From Mesostigma viride (lineage: Eukaryota > Streptophyta > Mesostigmatophyceae > Mesostigmatales > Mesostigmataceae): a stretch of DNA of 64,000 nucleotides. The notes beneath the pieces are model-generated. The model was given only the letters and a program-made list of their open reading frames with translations, was not told the DNA's origin and did no database searches. Numbering within the stretch: the stretch's first letter is position 1; each line of letters starts with the position of its first letter. Made by a program: the position numbers and the translations under genes. The DNA lies in contig RPFO01000348.1 in NCBI GenBank assembly GCA_009746045.1, positions 734,901 through 798,900 on the forward strand, in the 5' to 3' direction. This document shows, piece by piece, positions 1 to 10,300 of this stretch.

Positions 1-97
1 CTAACTAGATAGATCAGACTTGTAAGGCACAACTATAAGTGAATATATGGATGGATACTAGCGGGACGAAAACAACAGTGATGGCACCAGGACCTAC

Positions 98-3000
98 CCT
101 TGCGGCGGTGCTGTCGTACGCCCCTGCCTCCGATGGCATTGCTTGCTGCCGTTGCTCCACGCAGACATAGATGCGGTCGTCCAGCTGTCCCTCACCGGCC
201 AGCCCCGCCAGCCACCAGAACACTGCGTCAGGCCGCAGAGGGGCATTGCATGTGGCAGTCAAAGGGAACATTCGAGGGAGAATCAAGGGCTCTACTCCAG
301 GACATGCCATTGTCCTTGCCCCACCTATGAGCCCCATGCGCTGTATTCGTGTGAATGGCGGTTACCGCGCCATGGCAAGACCAGTAGAGAAGGAGGCCCG
401 ACCGCCAGCCCAACGCCAGCCCTTCCGTGTTGCTAATGCATGTAATTACGCGCGTGTAGTACGAAAATTGCTGCAGAACGCTTCAGAGCCAAACAGGACA
501 GGCAACGCGCAGTAAAGCTGCAGAGCGCATGGACCCCGGGTGCCACCACACTATGTCTATAATTAAACATCAAAAGTGATGTCTTAGCAATTATGTTGTC
601 CTTCAACATAAAAATTGATGTCTTAGTGACCATGTTGTCCCCTGCCCACTTGCCCGCCCCTCACCCTTGGACGTGAGCAGCACATCCGGTGCAAACTTGG
701 GGTGGAGTCGCGTCTTTGCGGGGAACCGTCGCCGATGCCTGCTGCTCGACCTGCCATCGCGGGTGGCGCCCGATACCCCCCCCTGGCCACCGCCACTCCC
801 GCCTGCATCATCCCTGGCAGGTCCCTGGCCATCCCATGGCTGCTCGTCCTCATCGATGCCATCCATGCCGCGAGAAGGCGGCGCGTGGGAACCCTGGGCA
901 CGCCTGTTGCGAGCATCTCCTCCGGACAGACCACCCGCCTGGACAAATGTGATGTCCCCAGCAGGGGGGAGCCGTTCGGCCTTTGGCCCAAAGCGGGCGC
1001 TGCTTTCCTCCATCACATCCCCACCATCACCGCCGTGGCTTCCCTCTCGCGGCGTGCTGGTCACCTGTTCACTAGAACCCAGCACGGCCTCCCACTCCAG
1101 CCGTTGCGCCACATGCGCGTAAGCTGTCGGTCGGCGCGGCGCGAAATCGATTGCCCGCGCGTGGTCACTAGGGGAAGAGGGTATCGGCGGCTCCGCCACG
1201 CCGGCCACCGTGTCCTTCCCTCGCGGCGCGGGCCCTTCGGGCTCCCCTTCCCCTGCCACTTGCGGCGTCTTCTTCTGCCGTGCACCGACACGGGCGCTGG
1301 CGCTCCGGAACTTAAGCTGTGTGGAGGTGGCGGCACCTCCCGAGGACGCACTTTGGTTGGAGGATAATGATGATGATGACGATGAGGGAGCGGTGGTGGA
1401 GGAGGAGACGGCCGAGTGGGGTCGTACGGGCACACCGTCCGCGAGCATGGATGCGGATGTGTCCACTTGGGCGAGGGCGTCGGGCCCTGCACCTGGGGGA
1501 GTGCGAGCAGGGGCATGCACATGCATTGGGGATCTTGGGGATGGATGGTCTCGCTTACTGTCTCGCTTGACATGGGGCATCGGGCCCTCTGCCAGGGGTG
1601 GTGCAAGCCTGTGCCTTGTCTCCCTGATATGCGTGCACACGGGAGTGGGAGGTGGGCCCTGTGCTTGTTAACGTTGTACTAGTACATTGTATGTGGGATG
1701 GGTGTGTGCGTGGGTGGAAGGCGCAAGCGAACGTGTGAGCATGAGGAGCGCAGGCGCAGTAGAGCACACGCGCAGTAGAGCGCACGCGCAGGCCACACAT
1801 AGCCCCGATGGAGGACCAGCCGCAGGCACCTGCCAACCCGCGCGGGTATCTGCCCCGGCACATGCAGCACCAGCACCGGCGCCGGTGGTAAGGCTGTCAT
1901 CATGGCGCACGCTTCCAGTATACCAGTGCACCAATGAGATAACCAGTTCAGGCTTGACACTACTGTAGTATAGTGACCGTAATACCAAGGAGACAACAAG
2001 TGCAGGCCAGACATCGGGAGAATCCGGACCATGGTAGCTCGAGCCTGCCGTTATCTTGTCCGCGCTTTCGAGTCGTTCAGGATGATGAATATGAATGGAG
2101 ATGGCAATGTGTAGCCTTGCTCGTTGAAATTATGGCTGGCTTACGTGTAGAGCGACTACTTGACCTAGATGGTGGGGCCGGAAACATCTTGCGTGATCAG
2201 GGCATGTGTTTCGAGCCTTAGTGGCCGGGAGTGTCTAGTGGTGAGCACCAATGCTGCGATCGCTCCAATGCTGCGATGATTCCAAACGTCCAAGAAAACT
2301 GCACTAGAATACCCTCACACTTGAATTCCGACGCCCCTAGCTCATGATGCCCATCCGTATGTCTCCTGGCCAGAATACGGAAGCCATGCGCTGTCAGCAC
2401 AAGGACAGGTGTTGCTGCCACGGCCGACGTCGCCGCCACGCAGTGTGCTGCACACGATCAAAGAGACAACCAGCTCAGGCAGGGTATCTTCGTTTCCCAT
2501 CAGCCCTGCGTGACATCCATAGCACCTAAGTGGATAGTTGTACGGTAACAGTAGCCATGGTTGCAACCGTAGCTATAAAGAGATATCCAACACGCTCTCA
2601 AATCTCGTCTATTATGTATATTGGGTACCAGGGTACCAGGGGACCAGGGATGGTACACCGTCACCACGCACCGATGCAAAAGCGACGGGACGTTTTCCAC
2701 TTTGCCTTTGGCGCGGTGCTTCTCGCGGACGCCGCCCCCATGGCCCCCTCGCTTCCCTTTCCCCCCGGCGCCAGTGCAGCCTCCGCGCCGCGCGCCAGCA
2801 GCGCCCGGAGGTCCTCGGCGGACGCGACCGGCAGCCCCGCGTGCAGCACTTGAAGGATGCGGTACAAGTGCACCGACAGGGGGCCTGGCCGGCAACAGAT
2901 TCAATGGGCCACGGGATGGCGTGCGGTGGCCATGGATCACATGATGGCAGGTGGCATGGGCCACGGGGATGAATCCCCACGGGGTACAGGGGGGACCCGC

Positions 3001-6000
3001 GGAACAAACTGCCGTGTCATGGGCGATAGCAAATTGTACAGATGCACGTTCGCTGAGAATGATACGTTGTGGGCACAGTGAGAACGGGGATGTGAGGTCG
3101 TTCACAGCTTGACTCGGATTGGGCGCCCGAACGAGACGAAAACTGGCGTAAAGCGTGAGCCCTACTGAAGACATGAATGGACACACGAAGGTGCACTACC
3201 TATACTAGAAGATAGTAGTTTGTGATATTTGCTCCTGCATTTTAGAGGAGGGGAGGGGAGGGGAGGAGGGGAGGGGAGGAGGGGAGGAGAGGAGGGGAGG
3301 GGAGGAGGGGAGGGGAGGAGGGGAGGGGAGGAGGGGAGGGGAGGAGGGGAGGGGAGGAGGGGAGGGGACACGGTGAAGAGGCTTGGTGCTCACGCACGGT
3401 GGAACGAGAGAGGAAAGCCATGGTGTGAGTCGGTGGTGCGCAGAGAGGGATGAGTTTCAAGCACTAACCGCCTGTCTGGCCAATAGCACTGACAGCACAC
3501 ACCACCCGCTTGCCTACCGTACCGTCAGCCCTGGGGTAGGTGGGAGAATGCAAGCAAGGCCCTGACAGCCAAGGGGAGGTCTTGCTCAAGATCGAGCACA
3601 CGATAACGCCTACTTCAAACGTCGACTCGGAATTCATTCACCAGCGGACAAGGTGGATAGCGGACTCGACACAACCAAGTTGCAACACGGGAGGGGCAGT
3701 AGCGGCACCCACTGTTCCTGGAGGCATGCGCGTTTGTCATGTTTCACGGCAGCGCCCACCTTGCTTCCTCTCCAGCTGTGCTTCTAGGAACGCCTCGCAC
3801 GCGCGATGGGCTGCCTCGTGCGACCCCAGCCCCATCGCATCCCATGCGCATGCGCTGAACCGGACGGCACCTGATCCGGGGACAGGGGGGCGTGATCAGG
3901 GAGGGGGGGGGGGGGGGATGGTTCGGGAAGGGGGGGGGGGTGATCACTGAAAGGGGGGTCGATAAGAAAATAAGAGGGGAAGATGGTTCGTGAAGGGGAG
4001 GGATGACACGTGAAGGGGTGGACATGACGTGCGAGCAGTCAGCAGGTGTGAGGGATGGATGACACTGGAACCAGCTCGTGTCGGCAGCGCTTGACGGGCA
4101 CGTCGCTGTCTCAGTGTCTTATTATAACGAGACAGCCATGACGAGCCAACTACAATGAACCAAGTAGTATCCACTGGGAACCTCGGAATCACTTGGAAGA
4201 AATCACCCTGGCAAACTTTCGCTTTGGTAGTGGCAAACGTTCGGTTTGGTAGTGGCAAACGTTCGGTTTGGTAGTGGCAAACGTTCGGTTTGGTAGTGGC
4301 AAACTTGGGTTTGGAGCTTGTCTTAGAACGAAAGTCACCGAGTACCAGGTGTTGTGGTTGGTGCGTGCGTTGGGCGGTAGCATTCCGCTGTGCTGGCACC
4401 AACATTATCCAAGGGCACTAGCGGACAAGGGTGGCAGCATGGTGTAGCTAGACAACTCCTCACCACCAGGCCATGCTGCCCACACCTCGTAGGTCCTGTT
4501 GCCACCTATAAAGCTCTCCACTAGCGTCCTTGACAAGCACCGCGTTGTTTGTTATAGAACTAACCTTGTTGTCCTTATCGTGGCACTCCACTAGCGGCAG
4601 AATAAACCTTGCAGTTCTTCTTGCAGCCGCAGCAGGTCTCATCTACTAGAGGCATGCACAAACGTTGAGGCGCTTTGTTATCAAATAACACACCCTGTAA
4701 GTCTTCTTGCAGCCGCAGCAGGTACATCTCCAGTTGGTGAAGGCCCCGGCGTAATGTGCGCTGGTATAATGCCGCACTGTCCAGCTGGGCGAGGACCGGT
4801 GGTGGTGGGCATGCAACGTGCAACAGTGGCATGGCAGGGAGGGAGCATAGCCGTTGGTCAGCAAAAAACGCTCCAAGAAGCAAACAGGGGATGGGCACGT
4901 CCAGCTTGCCACCTCAAAAATGTCTAGAAATAATCTAAGGGAAATAAAAAGAGAACCAAACGAGTGGGATGGATGCATGGCCCGAATGACGAGACAGTTC
5001 TTAACAGCGGGGGCGGCGATGAGAATAGGGATGAGGGAAAGGCCCGGAAATAAAGTCAACAAATAACGAGCGGGTGACCTTTGTCCTTCAGCTCCCCACC
5101 CACCCGCTTATTTCTTGCATCTGCACCCGCAGGGTATCCCATGGCCATACCCTACCAGTACCCCTACCCAACTCCTCCTACCCATGAGCACCCGTGCAAC
5201 GGCGCACCTTGTCGGTCGCCCGCTGCAGCAGCGCATCCGCCTTGTGGACCTCCCTCGTCGCTGTCACCATCAACTGGGCGGTCTCACGCACCGCATGCTG
5301 CATGCACGCCCACAGTTGCGCCTGGGCCGTAGCATTTTCCATTGTCAGCTGGGCCAGGCGGGAGCTGGTGGCACGCACAAAGTCGGCCTGCTCAAAGCGC
5401 CAAGTGTGGTTCAATGTACGAGGGATGGGGCATTCCAGTGGAATGGGGATGGGGGCATGATTCAGTTGAGGGGCGATGGGGGCATGATCCAGTGGAATAG
5501 GCACAGGTGCACACAAGTGGAGGGTGGTACAAATGCGGAAGATGGGGGGGCGATGGCCGGGCAGACCGCAAGGCCGGCCAGGTTGACCTAACGTTATTTA
5601 TACTAACAATTAGGTTAAACATGAGGTTAACGAGGTTAGTGCAGGGGATGACAGACACAAGGGGGTGGTTGGAGTGTTCGCCCACCCCCTAAGGTGGAAC
5701 TGCACTGCTGCCATCCCCTGGCTGTGAACACCCTGTGTCCAGAATGCGGAGACTGGTACCACGGGACTGCACACGCAGCAACCTTGGAGCACGGTGTATC
5801 GGACGCGAGCAACCAATACAATCAGCAATCGGAACTCCAGCATGTACAATCAGGTAGGATGACTGAAGCTTCCAAGTGTCCTCAGAACCTTCAGGCCAAG
5901 GCGACTTGGGAGCGATCAGCTGCATGCAGTTTTCCCATGCGGTACCTTTCTCAACTTCAAGGCGTCAATTTCCGCCGACAGGTGGCGAATGCGGTGGCCC

Positions 6001-6185
6001 CGGATCGCATGTTCACAACGTAGCTGCTCTGGCAGTCGGATCCTTTTGCAATACTCGAATTTCGGGGCTTCTGCGGCCTCCCAAAACGGAGACAGACGCA
6101 GTAGCTCCGGTGAGATGCGCGAGCCGTCGGCGCTCGCGCTTGGCTGAGGGTCGAGTCCTCGCAAATCGAAGTCTGCCGAATTCAT
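98..6185 (-). CDS. Unrecognised multi-exon gene, helical N-terminus, 3' end outside window
   Basis: I infer six exons on the minus strand: 5946-6185 (ATG at 6185), 5208-5387, 4694-4784, 2672-2884, 665-1588 and 98-222. Each is bounded by AG/GT sites (for example AAG|GTACCG, AAG|GTGCGC, AAGG|GTAGGT), and the splice phases agree throughout (0-0-1-1-1). This gives about 591 codons before the gene leaves the window. Exons 1-3 encode charged amphipathic helices (residues about 60-170), probably coiled coil. Exon 4 adds a leucine-rich helical stretch, then Ala/Gly/Lys-rich sequence. Exon 5 is a 308-codon Ser/Pro/Gly-rich, probably disordered region with poly-Ser and acidic patches. Exon 6 begins with an aromatic VFWWLAGLAG stretch. 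I do not recognise the family. The end of exon 3 and its donor are duplicated about 90 bases downstream, so the true donor could be at 4694 or near 4606. Evidence is reading frame plus splice consistency only. Confidence 0.5.
1589..2671. other. Intron-like stretch with a dispersed repeat
   Basis: This is the putative intron between exons 4 and 5 of the minus-strand gene. It holds a short CA/CG-rich direct repeat near 1763-1795 and one copy of the dispersed repeat family (1990-2335). I see no coding exon in it. Confidence 0.4.
1990..2335 (+). repeat. Dispersed repeat family R, copy 1
   Basis: About 345 bases match copies at 12760-13076 (-), 41188-41585 (+), 52743-52803 (+, 5' part only), 62676-62805 (-) and 63176-63345 (+). 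The conserved order is a GAGACAAC start, GCGCAGGCCAG, CGGACCATGGTAGCTCGAG, ATTATGGCTGGCTTA, GGTGGGGCCGGAAACA and GTGTCTAGTGGTGAGCACCA. The last block resembles a tRNA D-arm/A box, so a SINE is possible, but I see no clear flanking duplication. This copy lies within the putative intron of the first gene. Confidence 0.8.
3241..3368. repeat. GGGGA/GGAGG purine minisatellite
   Basis: A pure G/A strand made of alternating GGGGAGG and GGAGGGGAG units for about 125 bases, inside the putative third intron of the first gene. Long open frames across it are repeat translations. Confidence 0.9.
3899..4020. repeat. Poly-G tracts with short direct repeats
   Basis: Runs of 9-15 G are interspersed with GATGGTTCGTGAAGGGG-like and GATGACACGTGAAGGGG-like units, giving four or five degenerate copies. 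No coding signal. Confidence 0.7.
4212..4312. repeat. 23-bp tandem repeat, about four copies
   Basis: The unit GGTAGTGGCAAACGTTCGGTTT repeats four times head to tail with no spacers, and the last copy diverges. It is a small minisatellite in the same putative intron. Confidence 0.85.
4598..4732 (-). repeat. Duplicated exon end plus splice donor
   Basis: On the minus strand CTGCTGCGGCTGCAAGAAGA occurs twice, about 90 bases apart. The first copy continues CTTACAGG|GTGTGT (the exon 3 end used in the model). The second continues ACTGCAAG|GTTTATT. Both end in the same phase, so both could serve as donors. Confidence 0.7.
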
Positions 6186-7368
6186 TCCAGACTTTAATCT
6201 CCAGACCGTGACGGAACTAGAAAATTCCCGCTGTTTGTTGAATCGATAACGTGTTTACGGTTTAGAGGTGGCAACACACCCAGTTGTCTGGCGTGCAGGG
6301 CCCCAATGTTCCAGGGCATGCGCGCAGATATTGTAAAAGACAGCGCGAACATACACAACCTATTCCCTTCCGCATGGATAACATAGCTTCTAAAGACGTT
6401 TCAAGTGGCTACATTGTGCCTAAAACCGCCCAGAGTTGAGGTCACATGCGGTCACGCAACAAATCTCCGGTAATCCAAGCTTCCGGCATTTTCTGCTGAA
6501 TTCGCGCACCCTTAATAACTCTGAGATGATGAGCATACTCCAATTTTCAACGCGTTTGGCGAGGTTGTCTTACCCAAACAGCCAAGCCATTATCCAAGGC
6601 GCTATATTTTGCCTCTCCAGATCATCGGCCTAAACCGCCTCGAACGTCGGATATAACCGGCATGACTAAGCACCAGGGTAGACCGCTTGTTTCATGTTTG
6701 GCTTACTCACGGACGACGTGCTCTATATTTATGTTGTGTGATTGCACATTTAGCCATGTGCTAGCTTGCTGTCCGAACTGAGCACGTTAGTGCAGAAATA
6801 CCAATCATGAATTACTGCCATGGCTACCCGAGAATTTACCTTGAACCTTTCGTTAACGGCGGTTTCCACGTGGCGGGTATTCAAGTACTTACCTGAGATC
6901 GTACTCTAATAAGGTATCCCGTGAGCAGCTGCGTTAAGCGTTTAGCATGCGTGCAGGGCCAATCGCTCACGTGACGATGCGAAATGCCCGCAGGTGACGG
7001 TCGGCAGCAGTGGCGGATATGCATAATTGCCACCTATTTGAAGTCTGTTTCCCGAGGATATGGCAGGCATTCTCACGGCCAGTCCCCCAGGATGAGTACA
7101 TGCCCTTGTCGACTATAGCTGCGTTAATTTGACGCGGCAATGGCTGCTAAAGCGTCGCGGGCTGCTCTGCAAGTGCTGCCCTCGTTGGTATGGTAGCCTT
7201 TTTTTTTCTCCATGCGCCCTTTTTATTCCAGGCCTCATCTAGTTTGGTGCTCACGTGACGCAGTCTACGTGTAAATTAATCCAGTTTGGTGCATGTACAC
7301 TCCCATGCGTGAGATACTTACGTGGGCTACGTCGTTACACCTCTGCACTGTGTTTGTATGATCTCCAG
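6186..7368. other. Intergenic region between divergent genes
   Basis: It lies upstream of the minus-strand gene (ATG at 6185) and of the plus-strand aminotransferase. It should contain both promoters and an unrecognised first exon of the aminotransferase, because the first readable aminotransferase exon has no in-frame ATG at its start. I see no defined promoter motif and no other gene. Confidence 0.4.
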
Positions 7369-10300
7369 GTACGCTATAATGCTCTCCGTTCACCTGTGCC
7401 ATTGGCCACCGCCTATGCCCGGCTAGTCGGCTGCTTCCGGCTGTTCAGCAGCCAAGGAGATAAGGGTCTGGAGCCATCCAGTCGGTCGAACATACCGTCG
7501 TTTATCGTCATGGTGAGTGATCAATTTCGCAACATGCGAGGACACATCTTCTCGCCAACCAGCCGGCTAGCACAACTGCTGTGCGTTGTCAATTACGCCA
7601 GGAAAAGAATGCGTGCATTGTACTTGGCCAGGATGTACTCCGCAATAATATGTATTTTCCGTTCATCGCTGCACGAACTGCCATTCCATCCCATTTGCTA
7701 CCCGTGAAATGAACTATCTTTTCGTCACCTTTCGCCAGGATGTGATGAAAGCTGCGCACGAGGAGGAGAAGCGGGTCGCACGAGAAGGGGGCAGCCGCGT
7801 GCTGCACCTGGAGGTGGGTCGTGCGCGTGGAGGCAGGCGTGTCGTGCGCAGCCTATACGAACCCAGGGCAGGAATAACAGGACGCCTCTGCGTGCAATAC
7901 GCAACCTGTTTGGATGTAGGTGTGTGGCACATAACCAGGCTGAACGTACCAGGCCTCCAACTTGCTAACTGGATGTGTGTGGTGGGTGTGCTCTCCACGA
8001 AATCAACTGGCGGGTGACCTAGGAGGCCGATGTCGATGAAAGGGGGTCGCTGCCATCCATCGTGGTGAGGTGGCGGGTGGCAGCAGGACGAGGCGCTATG
8101 AAACGTGCACTAGGCGCGGCATGGATACTTGGTGGCCATGCCCCCACGCGCACGCTCCATGGGGTCCCCCGTGCATCCTCCCAAACATACCTCCCTGTGC
8201 ATCCACCAGGCATGCGAGCCATGAACACGATCGATACATGACATCACTGAATGAGGCATCATGTTGTCTATCCTATCCACCTATCCACCTGTCCCTGTGC
8301 CCGCATTCCGTGGCATTCCGTGGGGAGAGGATAGGGCAATAAGGGCATCCTGTGGCATCGTGGCATGGCAGGCCACGGGGTGTGCATGTGGGCTTCATTT
8401 GCACTGCCACACCTCTGCGTGTGCATTCTTCTATGTTTCCTTTCCCAGTCGTCTGCCCTACTTCCCTGTTTCTGTTTCGCTGCATCGCCTACATCGTGGT
8501 CCCAAGTTGTCGCACATCGAATCGAGGGCACGTCGCGGTATCTTCCCCACGCACGCACGTCCCGCATGTGTCGCTCGTGTGCCCCATTGCCGTTCACGTC
8601 CGGTGACCACACTACCCATTCCAAAGTACCGCAAGATACAACAATTAACGTACAAGTAAAATGAGAAACAAATAAATAAAATGAGAAACATATAGATAAA
8701 ATGATAAGCATGTAAAGAAAATAATAAACAAATAAGGCTGTCTGCGACATCCCGTTCCCTGGACACATGCACAGACTTTCAGACAGCAGTTTGTTCGTTG
8801 GAACGGAATGGATGTGAAAATCATACTCCCCTCGGCTAGGGGGCCGGCTGCTTGCTCTATATTCCCATGTCAAAACCATCCGTGTGCCGGCCATTTCATC
8901 CGCTCCCTCCCTGTTTGTGCGCTCTCAGGTGGGCCAACCCAGCACAGGTGCCCCCCGCAGGGTGGTGGAGACGGCGCGCGCGGCCATCGGCGCTGACCGG
9001 CTGGGCTACACGGACGCGCTGGGCATACCCCAGCTGCGGCAGCGCATCGCACAGAGCTACCGCGATAACTACGGCATCAATGTGCGGGTGGTAGGAGCGG
9101 TGTGGTGGGGTTGGGTTGGTGGGGGCGATGGCCGCATGCAACAGGCAGGGTGTGTGCTACCGTGACAACTATCCTCGCATCAATGTGCTGGTGGAAGCAG
9201 GATCAGGGGCGGTGGGTAGTGCGATAGGCTGGTGGGGTGGTGGGTAGTGCGATAGGCTGGTGGGGTGGTGGGTAGTGCGATAGGCTGGTGGGGTGGTGGG
9301 TAGTGCGATAGGCTGGTGGGGTGGTGGGTAGTGCGATAGGCTGGTGGGGTGGTGGGTAGTGCGATAGGCTGGTGGGGTGGTGGGTAGTGCGATAGGCTGG
9401 TGGGGTGGTGGGTAGTGCGATAGGCTGGTGGGGTGGTGGGTAGTGCGATAGGCTGGTGGGGTGGTGGGTAGTGCGATAGGCTGGTGGGGTGGTGGGTAGT
9501 GCGATAGGCTGGTGGGGTGGTGGGTAGTGCGATAGGCTGGTGGGGTGGTGGGTAGTGCGATAGGCTGGTGGGGTGGTGGGTAGTGCGATAGGCTGGTGGG
9601 GTGGTGGGTAGTGCGATAGGCTGGTGGGGTGGTGGGTAGTGCGATAGGCTGGTGGGGTGGTGGGTAGTGCGGTAGGCTGGTGGGGTGGTGGGTAGTGCGA
9701 TAGGCTGGTGGGGTGGTGGGGTGGTGGGTCATGCTGTAGTCGCACGCAAGAGGGGTTGGAGGAGAGCATGTGCTTCCGGGTCAAGCCGCACTCGCATCAC
9801 CACGCAGACCACGCATTCGCAACACCAGGTGCTACAGCCCCACCGTAGGGCTGGGGTGCTGGGTGGGTGTGGCGGCTGCCAGCACGTGAGGATACGATCA
9901 GGCGACGATGTGACGCGATGTGTGGGTGATGTCACGTGTGGTGAGTTGTCGTCGCGGTCACGTCATATCAGGTCATGATGTCACGTGAGTTGTCGCCACG
10001 GGGGTATGGCATATCGCGGAGTGGAAACGACCCGCTGGTGAGCACACTATACCCCGCGTGTGTGGATGGATGATTGCACGGCATCTTTGTCGGGTATTAT
10101 CTGTTCCCTGACCTCGTTCCCGCCACCACCTGCACTCCATTCATGTCCAGGGGTGCTGTTTCTAAGTCATCGATATTCCACTATGCCACTATGCTGTTTG
10201 ACTTTGCCGCCATATCCCCCAGGTCCACCCCGACCTTACTGCTATTCTGCCAATGCTGTGCTAATATCCTACCATCCAGCTGTGCCGCCACACAACCCCA

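Noticed and set aside
4212-4312. Possible CRISPR-like array
   Set aside because: The 23-base units abut without spacers, and the genome is eukaryotic.
7255-7368. Upstream extension of the first readable aminotransferase exon from 7255
   Set aside because: The codon at 7255 is GTG, not ATG, and a CAG acceptor at 7368 is the better exon boundary.
9169-9784. Minus-strand frames of His/Pro/Tyr repeats
   Set aside because: Translation of the 28-base minisatellite in aminotransferase intron 3.
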